Shown: in pieces, positions 1-8,522 of the stretch | Numbering within the stretch: the first letter of the stretch is position 1 | Layout: the number at the start of each line of letters is the position of its first letter | Source of the DNA: Prochlorococcus sp. AG-686-J21 | GTDB lineage: Bacteria > Cyanobacteriota > Cyanobacteriia > PCC-6307 > Cyanobiaceae | Assembly: GCA_003210285.1 (NCBI GenBank) | Contig: QCVS01000004.1 | Coordinates: 1-64,000 of the forward strand | Reading direction: 5' to 3' | DNA: 64,000 bases | The notes under the pieces: model-generated | What the model was told of the DNA's origin: nothing | Database searches by the model: none | The model's input: only the letters and a program-made list of their open reading frames with translations | Translations under genes and position numbers: made by a program

Positions 1-105
1 TTTTACTTAGAGTACTTATTTATAACGTGTCATTTATTAGTAGTAATAAAATACGTAGAATTGGTGGGAGCGAATCCATTATCTAAGAATTTACAACCCT
101 CTAAT

Positions 106-246
106 TTATTTCAGATAAGTAACTTTAAATTTAGAAGTTTTCTTCCATCCCTCTTCTAATAATTTCTTATATTCTTTTCTTGCATCCTCAAAACTTTCTA
201 ACCTACTCCCTTTCATAACCGGTTTATTAACTCTTTTAAAAAACAT
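106..246 (-). CDS. small conserved-type hypothetical protein, 46 aa
   Basis: Open frame from ATG (246-244) to TAA. The protein is short, basic and hydrophilic, without a membrane segment. Its C-terminal half contains FEDARKEYKKLLEEGWKK, which resembles the closing helix of DUF1651-type small cyanobacterial proteins (compare ARLFWKNLINEGWQK in the gene at 14381-14629). It could be a minimal member of that group, but the N-terminal part typical of DUF1651 is missing. No function can be assigned. Confidence 0.55.
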   Translation of the reverse strand: MFFKRVNKPVMKGSRLESFEDARKEYKKLLEEGWKKTSKFKVTYLK

Positions 247-357
247 TTATAACTAATCTCCATTGCACCTATAAACGGGAAAAAATTACTTACATCTTTA
301 AATAGGTTAAAGACTTTTGTTCTTGTCATATTTTTATTTATAAGAGTTTATCTTCCA

Positions 358-612
358 TTATTTTCCTTTTGATAAGAGATAATTCAAAAAAATACCACCA
401 GAAACTAACAAACCTCCTATAGCAAAAAAAGAGAGTAAATCTAATATTGATTTATCAGTATTTACTTTTAAAAATGTTAAAACAAAAGCGACTACAGGGA
501 ACAATAATATCGCCTTAGGAATAAGTGATTGATACCATTTTTTTAAAATAGTATCTTCCTCTTCATTTAGTTGTTGGTATATCTTTTCTAACTTTTCTCT
601 ATCATCCTCCAT
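358..612 (-). CDS. two-helix small membrane protein, 84 aa
   Basis: The N-terminal 25 residues are charged and likely helical (EDDREKLEKIYQQL). Two hydrophobic segments follow, at about residues 30-48 and 58-80, separated by a short polar loop, with a lysine-containing C-terminus. This suggests a two-pass membrane protein with a cytoplasmic coiled N-terminus. I do not recognise the family. It stands alone between non-coding stretches on the minus strand. Confidence 0.6.
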   Translation of the reverse strand: MEDDREKLEKIYQQLNEEEDTILKKWYQSLIPKAILLFPVVAFVLTFLKVNTDKSILDLLSFFAIGGLLVSGGIFLNYLLSKGK

Positions 613-685
613 TATTATTTTGCTGGTATTAATGAATTATGTATCCTTTAATTTTAACTCCTTAGAAAGTATATGGAGTGCCGGC

Positions 686-723
686 CAGGTTGTTATTTTT
701 ATCTGAGATAAAAGGATAACCTG
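686..723. other. intergenic hairpin
   Basis: Inverted repeat: CAGGTT (686-691) pairs with AACCTG (718-723). Inside it TTTTATC and GATAAAA pair around a 3-base loop, with a small internal bulge between the two stems. It lies downstream of the MarR-type gene and upstream of the two-helix membrane protein, both on the minus strand. There is no clear T tract, so it is not a standard intrinsic terminator. It may be an mRNA processing or stability element. Confidence 0.4.
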
Positions 724-803
724 TCTTTTGAATTTTTGAGTCGGTATATATTTTTTTTTAAAAAGTTTCCCAATAGCTATGGAATTAATAGTTTTGCAAG
801 TAT

Positions 804-1205
804 TCATTCTTCAAATTCAGATTCAAAACTTTTCATATCCTCATAGAGAGTATTAAAAGACTTTTCAATTAGATCTTTACCTTTCCTTGTAAGTTTCAAA
901 AGTGTTCTTCTTTTATCTTTTGGATCTTGTTCTTTAGAAACCAATCCTAATCCTGCCTTACCTAGCCTATGATATCGGCTTATGTAATCTGTCATCCTTG
1001 AGGCACTAGCTTTACTCATATCAAAGTATTTTTCAATATCCTTCTTAGTACAATTTTGATATGTTGCCACGTACCAAAATACTGCCATTGCCTGAAGTGG
1101 AACATCTTGAGAATTATCTAACTTCATGAACATTGTGAGGACTCGCAAAAGGTTATATGATTCATTATCTATCTTTAATAAACCCTCTAATTTTGCTTGG
1201 GTCAT
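804..1205 (-). CDS. MarR-family winged-helix transcriptional regulator
   Basis: 133 aa, the normal length for MarR. A dimerisation helix region (residues 1-35) is followed by a helix-turn-helix around 53-78 (TKKDIEKYFDMSKASASRM) and the wing with the typical DPKDKRRTLLKLTRKGKDLIE sequence (D/R-rich beta hairpin, then TRKG). A C-terminal helix completes the dimer. Family members bind palindromic operators as dimers and often respond to small phenolic ligands or oxidation; no cysteine pair is seen here. Neither neighbour suggests an obvious target. Fold assignment is secure; ligand and regulon are unknown. Confidence 0.85.
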   Translation of the reverse strand: MTQAKLEGLLKIDNESYNLLRVLTMFMKLDNSQDVPLQAMAVFWYVATYQNCTKKDIEKYFDMSKASASRMTDYISRYHRLGKAGLGLVSKEQDPKDKRRTLLKLTRKGKDLIEKSFNTLYEDMKSFESEFEE

Positions 1206-1359
1206 ATCTATTTCATACCTATATATATTTGATTGATTCTAATATTAAGCGAGACTACTTGTAAATATAGATCCATAAGTGGAATGATTTAATTATATGA
1301 CCCATTAAAAATATTAATTTATTAATAACAAAATAAGAAATATAACTCAGTCTTAATCT

Positions 1360-1656
1360 TTAAAGAGAATTAATATAGGGGACAAGATTATTTTTCATAA
1401 ATGTCGCCACTAAAACAAATAATGAAAATATAAATAGCTGAACCATAAGCCAGGTAAACAATTTATAGTTTGAATCTTTGGTAAAAAGATAAATATTTTT
1501 TGTAATAAGGGAATTAAGATGAAAAACTTCTGCAGTTTCCTCTTTAAATTCATTTTTTTGTTCAAATGAATCTTTATTTGAAGCTTTCTCTAAAGACTCT
1601 ACAAATTCTTTTTGTTTTTGAGATAAATCATCATCAAAATTGTCCATAGTCTTCAT
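1360..1656 (-). CDS. hypothetical protein with one C-terminal membrane helix, 98 aa
   Basis: Residues 1-45 are acidic and glutamine/lysine rich (DDDLSQKQKEFVESLEKA), probably helical. Residues 68-90 form one strong hydrophobic helix (WLMVQLFIFSLFVLVATF). This gives a tail-anchored or single-pass layout. ATG at 1656 is chosen because it gives the longest hydrophilic start; a second in-frame ATG lies three codons later. No family is recognised. Confidence 0.6.
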   Translation of the reverse strand: MKTMDNFDDDLSQKQKEFVESLEKASNKDSFEQKNEFKEETAEVFHLNSLITKNIYLFTKDSNYKLFTWLMVQLFIFSLFVLVATFMKNNLVPYINSL

Positions 1657-1720
1657 TTAGTCGATGAACTAATAGCTTAGTTTCATTTATTCATCTTAGA
1701 AAGGGTAATTTTTAACAACT

Positions 1721-2098
1721 CTAAGCTGAATATGTACCATCACTTTCTCTTCTGGCTTCAGCTAATAAAATTTCATGGAAAACCTTTTCAATCATATAAG
1801 CACTTTTTATCCCATAGCATTTTTTATTTGAACTATTCTCTAAGTCTCTTTGACTAAAGTAATTGTATTCACAACAATTACATTTAATATCAATTTTCTT
1901 ATGTTTATAAATATCCATAGATCTCTCAAAAATCCATTGCTGAACTCGTATATTTTTCCAACTGTCAAAATCAGACCATTCCGAAATATCCTTATCAAGA
2001 GTATCAATTAATCCTTCAACATCTCTCACCTCGTAAAGAAGGGCTTCTTCTCTTGCCGACTGCTTTATGCCGATTGTATTAATAAGATCAGGGTTCAT
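1721..2098 (-). CDS. hypothetical soluble protein with cysteine cluster, 125 aa
   Basis: Soluble, rather acidic protein with no signal peptide or membrane segment. A cluster KCNCCEYNYF at about residues 73-82, plus a later single Cys, could bind a metal, but the spacing is not that of a known zinc ribbon. It lies 31 bp downstream of the DUF985 cupin gene on the same strand, so the two may be cotranscribed. Family not recognised. Confidence 0.6.
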   Translation of the reverse strand: MNPDLINTIGIKQSAREEALLYEVRDVEGLIDTLDKDISEWSDFDSWKNIRVQQWIFERSMDIYKHKKIDIKCNCCEYNYFSQRDLENSSNKKCYGIKSAYMIEKVFHEILLAEARRESDGTYSA

Positions 2099-2129
2099 TT
2101 CTATGAGATTATAAGATGATTTTAAAAAA

Positions 2130-2597
2130 CTAAAAAAGTTCCTTAATAGCCTTTAATGGTCTTAAAGAAGGGTCTATATTTCTTAGCATTTCAAAATCCT
2201 TAAATTCAAATCCTGGGCCAACGCAACAACTTGTGAGTGTAAATTCTCCGGAACTGCTAGCAGCCTGCCAATATCCAGAGGGAATCATTTCAATAGGATT
2301 ATTTGAATCTAATCTTATTTTTCTTAATTCTTTATTGTTATCATCTAAAAAATATAAATTAAGGGGTGCCCCTTGAAGATAAATCCATATCTCATCGGAA
2401 GAATTTACTCGATGCCATTTACTTCTTTCATTTTCGCAAAGTAGATAATAAATACTAGTTATATTATTTCTTTTTTGACCATCATTTCTAGTCACAAGAT
2501 TTTCACTCCGTATGATTTCCCTAAACCATCCTCCTTCAGGATGAAGAGATAATTTAAATTTATTTATAATTTCAGAACTTCTTTTACATAATTTCAC
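2130..2597 (-). CDS. DUF985 cupin-fold protein
   Basis: 155 aa, full family length. The N-terminus contains LSLHPEGGWFREI, the hallmark of DUF985 (cupin_5), followed by TSIYYLL, KWHRVNSSDEIWIYLQGAPL and the late segment LTSCCVGPGFEFKDFEML. The conserved His and Glu of the cupin barrel (WHRV...DEIW) are present. Family members are small beta-barrel proteins of unestablished function, sometimes linked to nucleotide-sugar-like ligands. The gene is first in a possible two-gene unit with the 125-aa protein downstream. Confidence 0.85.
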   Translation of the reverse strand: MKLCKRSSEIINKFKLSLHPEGGWFREIIRSENLVTRNDGQKRNNITSIYYLLCENERSKWHRVNSSDEIWIYLQGAPLNLYFLDDNNKELRKIRLDSNNPIEMIPSGYWQAASSSGEFTLTSCCVGPGFEFKDFEMLRNIDPSLRPLKAIKELF

Positions 2598-2676
2598 TTT
2601 GATAATCTTTTAAAAGTACTTTAATATTTTAGGGTTAAATATTGACGATAAGAAGAATATCAAAAAAAAAGATGGC

Positions 2677-2781
2677 TTATTTAGAAAGAATTAAATAATA
2701 TTTAAAGCTTTCAATAGAAACAGTTTTACCAATTTTTACTCCAAGATATAAAGCTATAAAGAAAAGAAATAGTTTATTCAT
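2677..2781 (-). CDS. possible 34-aa single-helix membrane peptide
   Basis: ATG at 2781 opens a 34-codon frame with an N-terminal hydrophobic helix (NKLFLFFIALYLGV) and a short polar tail. Its start overlaps, as ATGA, the stop of an even shorter upstream frame. Several comparable small membrane genes occur in this window, which favours a real gene, but nothing beyond the open frame supports it. Confidence 0.3.
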   Translation of the reverse strand: MNKLFLFFIALYLGVKIGKTVSIESFKYYLILSK

Positions 2782-2951
2782 TTTTTTGAAGCTTTAACTA
2801 ATTTCTTATAAAGTTCATCTGAGATAAGCGGCATAGGTAAAGAAATTCTTCTATTAAATTAATTATTTTTAAATATATTTATTGTCACCAGATATACTGA
2901 CAAAAAGTTACGATCATATATTTTCAAATAACTTATATAAGTTTATCTAAT

Positions 2952-2975
2952 AAAAAAAAGGCCTTAAATAGGCCT
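2952..2975 (-). terminator. intrinsic terminator
   Basis: On the minus strand the inverted repeat AGGCC/GGCCT with a 7-base loop is followed by a run of T. It lies just downstream of the 47-aa gene at 3003-3146 and fits its terminator. Confidence 0.65.
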
Positions 2976-3002
2976 CAAGCGATTGAATTTCAATAGTTAA
3001 AT

Positions 3003-3146
3003 TTATGCACACATAACTGAGAGATCCACAAAATTCTTGTTTTCATCTGCAAGTTCAGTCATTACCCTATCAAGCCACTCAGAAGTGCTCTCACAATAAC
3101 CGACGTTAACAACTGTTTTTGAGGTTGTTTTTTCTTGGTTTTTCAT
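3003..3146 (-). CDS. small conserved-type hypothetical protein, 47 aa
   Basis: ATG (3146) to TAA, followed at 28 bp by an intrinsic terminator, which supports an expressed single gene. The protein is soluble and acidic, with core VVNVGYCESTSEWLDRVMTEL and two cysteines, one near the C-terminus (VMCA). This style of small, soluble, cyanobacterium-specific protein is common in Prochlorococcus. Function unknown. Confidence 0.6.
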   Translation of the reverse strand: MKNQEKTTSKTVVNVGYCESTSEWLDRVMTELADENKNFVDLSVMCA

Positions 3147-3334
3147 AAAAAATTTCTGATTTATTTTTTAAAATACCTTGAAATTCAATATATGAGAATA
3201 AGTCTTAATTACTATGACTACAAAATAGTTGCATTTAATACAAATTACAAATTTAAAAATATAAAAAAAGAATAATTTCATTGACATTAATAATCAATCA
3301 AGTTTATTAAGGTAAAAATTATCTATTTTTAATT

Positions 3335-3499
3335 GTGAATAACATCAAAATTGAAGAGTTAATGAAAGTAAGATTTGATGGAATTACAAATAGATTAGGT
3401 CATTTAACAAAGGGAGAAAGCGAATCTTTATTGCTAGAACATCTTGAGTGGTTAGATGGTGGGTGGGAAAGGGAAGAAATTTTATTTTTGAAAAATTAA
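3335..3499 (+). CDS. small hypothetical protein, 54 aa
   Basis: GTG at 3335 opens a 54-codon frame; an ATG at 3362 would give 45 aa. The sequence is soluble with an ordered-looking C-terminus (LLLEHLEWLDGGWEREEILF). No clear ribosome binding site precedes either start. It ends 86 bp before the convergent thiD. Family not recognised. Confidence 0.45.
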   Translation: MNNIKIEELMKVRFDGITNRLGHLTKGESESLLLEHLEWLDGGWEREEILFLKN

Positions 3500-3584
3500 A
3501 CTAAGAGATGGTGGTTAAAATAAGAATTTAAATTAAAAAATTTTAATAATTTATTCTTTCTATTTATTTTTAAAATAAATTCTT

Positions 3585-4373
3585 TCAGAGTGATTGGTAA
3601 TGCCCAAGGGGACCTGGGCCTGATCCGATTTGATAAGATTTCTTCAAGGATCTTTCAATAAATAATTTCGATTTTCGAATTGACTCTATTAGGTCAAATC
3701 CCAATGCTTGATACCCACATATTGCAGCACTTAAAGTACATCCACTACCATGCGTATTTTGAGTATTAATAAATTTATTAATAAACCACTTTTTTCCTCC
3801 ATTGACATCAAGATAAAAGTCCCTCCCTTTCATATCCTTCAATCCACCACCTTTGATTAAAACTGCTTTAGCACCAAGTTTAATAATACTTTTTGCAGAT
3901 TCCTCTATATCTTCCTCATTATTAATATCTAAATTTGATAGAAGATTAGCTTCAAAAATATTTGGAGTTACTAAATCAGCAAGTGGTAAAAGTAATTTTT
4001 TATAAGCATTAATTGCAGAATCCTCAAGTAATTTAGAACCAGTTCTACTTACCATTACTGGGTCAATAACCTTTGGAATAGAAAAAGATTTCAGTTTTAA
4101 AGCTGTTGCATTAATAATAGTATCGTTTAGCAACATTCCAGTTTTTAAAGATTTGATATCAAAATCTGAAAATAACGTATCAATTTGGCTTGTCAAAGTA
4201 TCCTCATTTACAGCTTCTACACATTTTACTTCTACACTATTTTGAGCAGTAATACATGTAATCACAGAACATCCATGGACTTTAAGTGCCATAAAAGTTC
4301 TTAAATCGGCTTGAATACCGGCACCTCCTCCTGAGTCACTACCACCAACTGAAAGAGCAATATTAGAATACAT
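3585..4373 (-). CDS. thiD: hydroxymethylpyrimidine/phosphomethylpyrimidine kinase
   Basis: 262 aa, standard length. Phosphorylates HMP and HMP-phosphate with ATP to HMP-diphosphate in thiamin synthesis. The N-terminus has the substrate-binding GGSDSGGGAGIQADLRTF. The ribokinase-fold features DPVMVSRTG, TPNIFEANLL and the ATP/anion-hole motif NTHGSGCTLSAAI near residue 210 are all present. It is the second gene after tenA (gap 35 bp) on the minus strand, so the pair forms a pyrimidine-moiety salvage and phosphorylation unit. No TPP riboswitch is visible upstream of tenA. Confidence 0.93.
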   Translation of the reverse strand: MYSNIALSVGGSDSGGGAGIQADLRTFMALKVHGCSVITCITAQNSVEVKCVEAVNEDTLTSQIDTLFSDFDIKSLKTGMLLNDTIINATALKLKSFSIPKVIDPVMVSRTGSKLLEDSAINAYKKLLLPLADLVTPNIFEANLLSNLDINNEEDIEESAKSIIKLGAKAVLIKGGGLKDMKGRDFYLDVNGGKKWFINKFINTQNTHGSGCTLSAAICGYQALGFDLIESIRKSKLFIERSLKKSYQIGSGPGPLGHYQSL

Positions 4374-4408
4374 AACTTTTTTAAAATTAAAAAACTTTAT
4401 AAGATTTA

Positions 4409-5032
4409 TTAGAAATTTGAATAAGCATTAAAAAAATCTAATTCCAGTTCCATGGCTCTTTTATATAAATTATTTGCCTGATTAATATCAAATGGTTCTT
4501 GGTAATTATCAATTATTTTTTCAAGAGATTTTGCTAGATTATCAAAACTTTCATTAGAGTAAGTAAGAATCCATTCTTTATAAGGATTATTTAGAACCAT
4601 ATCCGATAAATTCTTTCCTATCCAAGAATATAAACGCATGCAAGGAGTCATTGCAAACATTATTTCAACTGAACTTAGTTTTATCGAGACATCATAAAGG
4701 AAATCCGTATAGTTCTTTGTAGCAGGTTTTATATAGTTAGTAGACAAATCAATCTCCCATTCTTTTGCATACGTCTCATGAAGTATTAATTCATCAGACA
4801 CACCAACTAAGAGTTGACTTAAAGACTTAATTTCACTTTTATCTTTTGATTTAGAAATAGCTAATCCATATGCCTTGGCAAAGCTGTCTAAAAAAAAATA
4901 ATCTTGAGCTACATAATCTTTAAAAATATTTCTTGGTAAATTTCCATTTCTGATCCCTTGAACAAATTTAGTTTTCAAGCTAAGCAAAGCTAATTCGGAG
5001 TTATTTTCCCACAATTTATTAGTGATTAACAT
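4409..5032 (-). CDS. tenA: TenA-family aminopyrimidine aminohydrolase (thiaminase II type)
   Basis: 207 aa, typical length. TenA hydrolyses base-degraded thiamin (aminopyrimidines) so that the HMP part can be reused by ThiD. Visible family features are YVAQDYFFLDSFAKAYG (with Asp44), LHETYAKEW, a cysteine in MTPCMRLYSWIG (Cys131, matching the catalytic Cys of TenA_C enzymes) and a C-terminal ELDFFNAY with the conserved Glu. Keeping the Cys argues for the classic hydrolase rather than the TenA_E subgroup. Location immediately before thiD supports a role in thiamin salvage. Confidence 0.9.
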   Translation of the reverse strand: MLITNKLWENNSELALLSLKTKFVQGIRNGNLPRNIFKDYVAQDYFFLDSFAKAYGLAISKSKDKSEIKSLSQLLVGVSDELILHETYAKEWEIDLSTNYIKPATKNYTDFLYDVSIKLSSVEIMFAMTPCMRLYSWIGKNLSDMVLNNPYKEWILTYSNESFDNLAKSLEKIIDNYQEPFDINQANNLYKRAMELELDFFNAYSNF

Positions 5033-5128
5033 TATTTCTATTTTTTATTTTAAGTTAACTCAGATCAGATTTTATTTATCTAAAAAGTAAAGTTTAATTT
5101 TAATTAATAAGAGTTTTAATGAATTTAA

Positions 5129-5275
5129 TTATTTAGAAGAAATATCCATTTCACTCTTAGTAAGTAGTTCTTCTGCATCAGAAAATATTTCTTCAGTTAT
5201 TAATCCCTTTTTTTTTAATAGAGAAAGACGTTTAATACCTATTTCAATTGGCATTCCGTTACTATCTTTTGCCAT
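5129..5275 (-). CDS. small SHOCT-like protein, 48 aa
   Basis: ATG at 5275. The core IKRLSLLKKKGLITEEIFSD matches the SHOCT-type short motif (helix, KKGxITEEEF, helix) usually found at protein C-termini. Here it makes up most of the protein. Function unknown. It lies upstream of tenA on the same strand but 97 bp away, so it is probably separate. Confidence 0.5.
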   Translation of the reverse strand: MAKDSNGMPIEIGIKRLSLLKKKGLITEEIFSDAEELLTKSEMDISSK

Positions 5276-5281
5276 TTATTA

Positions 5282-5392
5282 TTAGTCTTGAGAAGTTCTT
5301 GGCTGATTAAATAATAATTTCTTTAGACCAAAGAAATAAATAAATACACCTAAACCAGCAAGGATAATATCAATAAAAAAAATCTGGGTCAT
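5282..5392 (-). CDS. single-helix small membrane protein, 36 aa
   Basis: ATG at 5392, ending 6 bp before the SHOCT-like gene, so the two are likely cotranscribed. One membrane helix (FFIDIILAGLGVFIYFFGL) is followed by a basic, polar tail (KKLLFNQPRTSQD), predicting a cytoplasmic C-terminus. Size and layout resemble minor photosynthetic or stress-related small membrane subunits, but I do not recognise it. Confidence 0.5.
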   Translation of the reverse strand: MTQIFFIDIILAGLGVFIYFFGLKKLLFNQPRTSQD

Positions 5393-5611
5393 AAATAATT
5401 TTGTATATAACTCATTTATAGCTGATAGTCTCAATTTAAGATGTGAGTAATTCGACTTAAATGTAGATAATTTAAAACAAATAAAAAAAGAATAGGAACA
5501 TTATTATGTATATTTTGCATTTTTATTATTAAAAAAGACTGATTATTAGAATAATTTTATACATCAATTATTCATCAATATTAGCTATAAATAAACTTTA
5601 AAGGTAAAGCT

Positions 5612-5971
5612 ATGTGGTCAAAAATTAGACTTACAATATATGGAGCGACTTCATTAGCGGGATTAATTTGGCCATTTTATTTTATTCTTCAATTTATTAA
5701 CTTAGTAAGGAATGGGAATATTGAAGGTTCTGTAATAGATATAGGAACTGCATTTTTTGATGACGCATGGATAACTCCTACTTCTGGTTTTATATCAGCT
5801 GACACAGCTATTCTTCTCATATCAGTATTTATATTTTATTTTGCAGAGGGGAAAAGATTAAAATTGAAATTATGGGGCATTTATTTTCCTCTAACTTTTT
5901 TAATCTCACTTGCTTTTTCATTTGGTGCATTTATGTTTATGCGAGAACTAGAACTTAATAAGGAGGATTAG
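5612..5971 (+). CDS. DUF2834 membrane protein
   Basis: 119 aa with three hydrophobic segments (about 9-28, 64-80, 90-112). The pattern FYFILQFINLVRNGNIEGSVIDIG, then an Asp/Thr-rich loop, and a final FGAFMFMRELELNK fits the DUF2834 family. Function of the family is unknown. The gene ends 4 bp before the next one, which has a good AGGAGG just ahead of its start, so the two form an operon. Confidence 0.75.
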   Translation: MWSKIRLTIYGATSLAGLIWPFYFILQFINLVRNGNIEGSVIDIGTAFFDDAWITPTSGFISADTAILLISVFIFYFAEGKRLKLKLWGIYFPLTFLISLAFSFGAFMFMRELELNKED

Positions 5972-5975
5972 TTGA

Positions 5976-6359
5976 ATGAAACTGATCAAAGATTATACTG
6001 AGAGATTTCATAATTACACGATTCCTTCTCCTGAAAAATGTTTTGAATTAGAAGATGGAGATGAAATTTATATAAAAAAATGGATAACTAACGGCAAAAT
6101 AAACGGAAAACTTAAAGATGTTTTTGAGTGGATAGAAAAAAAATATTTAAATAATAAAGAGGAGCTGGAAAAAAGCGACAAGAAAAAATATGAAGAGATA
6201 GTTAGGAGATTTCATATGAAAAATTGGCGTATTATTCTTTTAATGAGTGAGTATCAAATTAAATATAGATACTACACAAAAGTAATTGAATCTATAAAGG
6301 AAAAAAGTTTTTCAGGAATGGATAATAAAGAGTTTTTAAAATTATTCCAAAAAGAATAA
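5976..6359 (+). CDS. hypothetical lysine-rich protein, 127 aa
   Basis: The start ATG at 5976 follows an AGGAGG at about 5961-5966 that overlaps the end of the DUF2834 gene. The product is soluble, highly charged and probably mostly helical (WIEKKYLNNKEELEKSDKKK). No signal peptide, no membrane segment and no recognised domain. Cotranscription with the DUF2834 membrane protein is the only functional hint. Confidence 0.65.
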   Translation: MKLIKDYTERFHNYTIPSPEKCFELEDGDEIYIKKWITNGKINGKLKDVFEWIEKKYLNNKEELEKSDKKKYEEIVRRFHMKNWRIILLMSEYQIKYRYYTKVIESIKEKSFSGMDNKEFLKLFQKE

Positions 6360-6417
6360 ATTTTTTATTTGGTAACTAATTAAAATTTAATTTTTTATAA
6401 TAAGATAAACTTCATTG

Positions 6418-7923
6418 ATGAAAGATATAAATATACTATGGTTCAAAAGAGATTTAAGAGTAAAAGATAATGAGGCTCTAATTGAATCTTTAAAAGATAG
6501 AGATATATTACCTATTTATATAGTTGAAAAAGAACTCTGGAAACAAAAAACTTATTCAGATAGACAGTGGCAATTTTGCAAGGAAAGCCTTATAGATTTA
6601 AGAAATTCACTAAAAAATATTGGACAACCTTTAATAATTAGAACAGGTAAAGTTATTGAAATTTTTGATGAAATATCCAATAAATTCAATGTAAAGGGTA
6701 TATATAGCCATCAAGAAACTGGTGATAGTTTTACGTATACAAGAGACAAAGAAGTTAGAAAATGGGCTTCAATGAACAAAATAATTTGGAATGAATATTT
6801 ACAATTTTCTGTATTTAGAGGAAAACTAGATAGAAATAATTGGTCCAAAAAGTGGAAGGAAAATATGGGGAAAAAATTAATATTAGAACCCTCAAATATT
6901 AATCCTATAGAAATTGATATTGGGGAAATACCACCAGATAATTTTTTTTGCTTTAAAGATGATTTATGTAAAGGAAGATTAAAGGGTGGTAGGGAAAGTG
7001 GTCTAAAAAGAATGGATTATTTTTTCATTAAAAAATTAAATTCTTACTCAAAAGATATTTCAAGTCCGGAGAAATCATTCGATAGCTGTTCAAGACTATC
7101 TCCTTATATAAGTTGGGGATGTATTTCTTTAAAAGAGATTTTTTATAAAGCAAATTTAAATAAAAATACTAATTCTAAAATGCTAAAAAGTAGATTAACT
7201 TGGCATTGTCACTTTATTCAAAAACTGGAAAGTGAACCAGAATTAGAATTTAAAGAATTTCATCCATATTTCCAAAAAATTAGAAAAAAGGAAAATGATT
7301 ATCTCCAATTATGGAGTGAAGGTAAAACAGGTTTTCCTTTCTTAGATGCTTGTATGAGATCTTTAAATTTTAATGGCTGGCTTAATTTCAGAATGCGTGC
7401 AATGTTAATGTCTTTTGCAAGCTATAACTTATGGATACCATGGCAAGATTCTGGTTCAGTATTGGCAGCCAAATTTATTGACTATGAGCCTGGAATTCAT
7501 TGGAATCAGTGTCAAATGCAATCAGGTACAACCTCTATAAATATAAATAGAATTTATAATCCTATTAAGCAAGGGAAAGATCATGATCCAAAAGGGGCTT
7601 TTATTAGGAAATGGGTGCCGGAGATAAAACATTATCCTGATAATTTCATACATGAACCTTGGTTGATGGCAAATTTCAATTCAAATCAGTATTCAAATTC
7701 TGAATATGCAAAACCAATAATAGACCTCTCAAAAACTACAAAGATTGCCAGAAAAAAGATTCAAGAAATAACTCAAAAAGATGGTTATTGGGATATTTCA
7801 AAAGAAGTATATTTAAAACATGGCTCCAGAAGAACGCCATTAATTAAGAGAAAAAATCATCCTAAAAAAATTAATGTAAAATCAAAAAGTAATCTTCAAT
7901 TTGAATTAAATCTTGAATTATAA
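6418..7923 (+). CDS. DNA photolyase / cryptochrome family flavoprotein
   Basis: 501 aa from ATG 6418; a TTG one codon earlier is less likely. The N-terminal alpha/beta antenna domain begins ILWFKRDLRVKDNEAL. The C-terminal FAD-binding domain has SRLSPYISWGCIS, TGFPFLDACMRSL, GWLNFRMRAMLMSF, a His-Trp-Asn (GIHWNQCQMQSGTT) and the closing RIYNPIKQGKDHDPKGAFIRKWVPE. These are the core motifs of class I-type photolyases and related cryptochromes. The protein would use blue/UV-A light to split pyrimidine dimers, valuable in a surface-ocean phototroph. Whether it repairs DNA or acts as a light sensor cannot be decided here. Confidence 0.9.
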   Translation: MKDINILWFKRDLRVKDNEALIESLKDRDILPIYIVEKELWKQKTYSDRQWQFCKESLIDLRNSLKNIGQPLIIRTGKVIEIFDEISNKFNVKGIYSHQETGDSFTYTRDKEVRKWASMNKIIWNEYLQFSVFRGKLDRNNWSKKWKENMGKKLILEPSNINPIEIDIGEIPPDNFFCFKDDLCKGRLKGGRESGLKRMDYFFIKKLNSYSKDISSPEKSFDSCSRLSPYISWGCISLKEIFYKANLNKNTNSKMLKSRLTWHCHFIQKLESEPELEFKEFHPYFQKIRKKENDYLQLWSEGKTGFPFLDACMRSLNFNGWLNFRMRAMLMSFASYNLWIPWQDSGSVLAAKFIDYEPGIHWNQCQMQSGTTSININRIYNPIKQGKDHDPKGAFIRKWVPEIKHYPDNFIHEPWLMANFNSNQYSNSEYAKPIIDLSKTTKIARKKIQEITQKDGYWDISKEVYLKHGSRRTPLIKRKNHPKKINVKSKSNLQFELNLEL

Positions 7924-8047
7924 ATTTAATTTCTTTAAGAAAATTAAAAACTTGAAAGCTGTTCAAATATTTAATTTTAAAAGAATTTAAGTTAAATAAG
8001 TTACAACTAGAAATCCACGATCATAAGTATCTAGCTTTAATGTATAA

Positions 8048-8311
8048 ATGTTAATTACTATAAAGATGAAGAAGCCTACAATCGAACTTAAATCAACAGA
8101 ATTTACTGAAGTTATAGAAATCGAAAGAACAGTTACTCCTGACGAAGAGAAAAGAGTTGACCACGTTTTTGTTAGAAGAAGAAAAATTTGTAAGCGCCAT
8201 CCCGAAGGATTTGCAACGGAAGAGTATGCAAGGTTTGATATTGAATGGCCAGAAGCAGTAAAGGAAAAAATAAATGAAGATACTAAAGAAGAAATTAAAG
8301 TTAATTCTTAG
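8048..8311 (+). CDS. hypothetical protein, 87 aa
   Basis: Soluble, charged protein with a stretch VFVRRRKICKRHPEGFATEEYARF. An alternative in-frame ATG at 8066 would remove six residues (MKKPTIEL...). It is followed after 5 bp by another small gene, so the two are likely an operon. No domain recognised; it has the look of a small cyanobacterium-specific protein. Confidence 0.65.
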   Translation: MLITIKMKKPTIELKSTEFTEVIEIERTVTPDEEKRVDHVFVRRRKICKRHPEGFATEEYARFDIEWPEAVKEKINEDTKEEIKVNS

Positions 8312-8316
8312 TAGTA

Positions 8317-8490
8317 ATGTCCGATAGATTTGAATGGGACGATACAAATAGTTCAGGAATTTGGTGGAGTACTAATGTAAGCATTAGAGATGAATGTATT
8401 TTGCTTAAAGAGGACACAGAGTGTGATGACTCTGATATCGTTGAGTTACTAAGAAGTATTGCTAAAAATATTGAAGATAATGGCCTATAA
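8317..8490 (+). CDS. small acidic hypothetical protein, 57 aa
   Basis: ATG at 8317 lies 5 bp after the stop of the upstream 87-aa gene. The product is acidic (MSDRFEWDDTNSSGIWWSTN, then DTECDDSDIVELLRSIAKNI) and probably cytoplasmic. The tight spacing supports cotranscription and a real gene. It ends 32 bp before the convergent pip gene. Confidence 0.6.
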   Translation: MSDRFEWDDTNSSGIWWSTNVSIRDECILLKEDTECDDSDIVELLRSIAKNIEDNGL

Positions 8491-8522
8491 CTATTGATAA
8501 ATTTATTCTTAATAAAATTTGC

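Noticed and set aside
61-85. tRNA-tail-like string near the left edge, on minus similar to GGATTC...CCACCA
   Set aside because: No acceptor, D or anticodon arms can be built from the neighbouring DNA; probably chance.
8093-8347. 84-codon frame on minus
   Set aside because: Antisense to the two small plus-strand genes at 8048 and 8317; Phe/Tyr-rich translation is typical of a shadow of Lys/Glu-rich coding.
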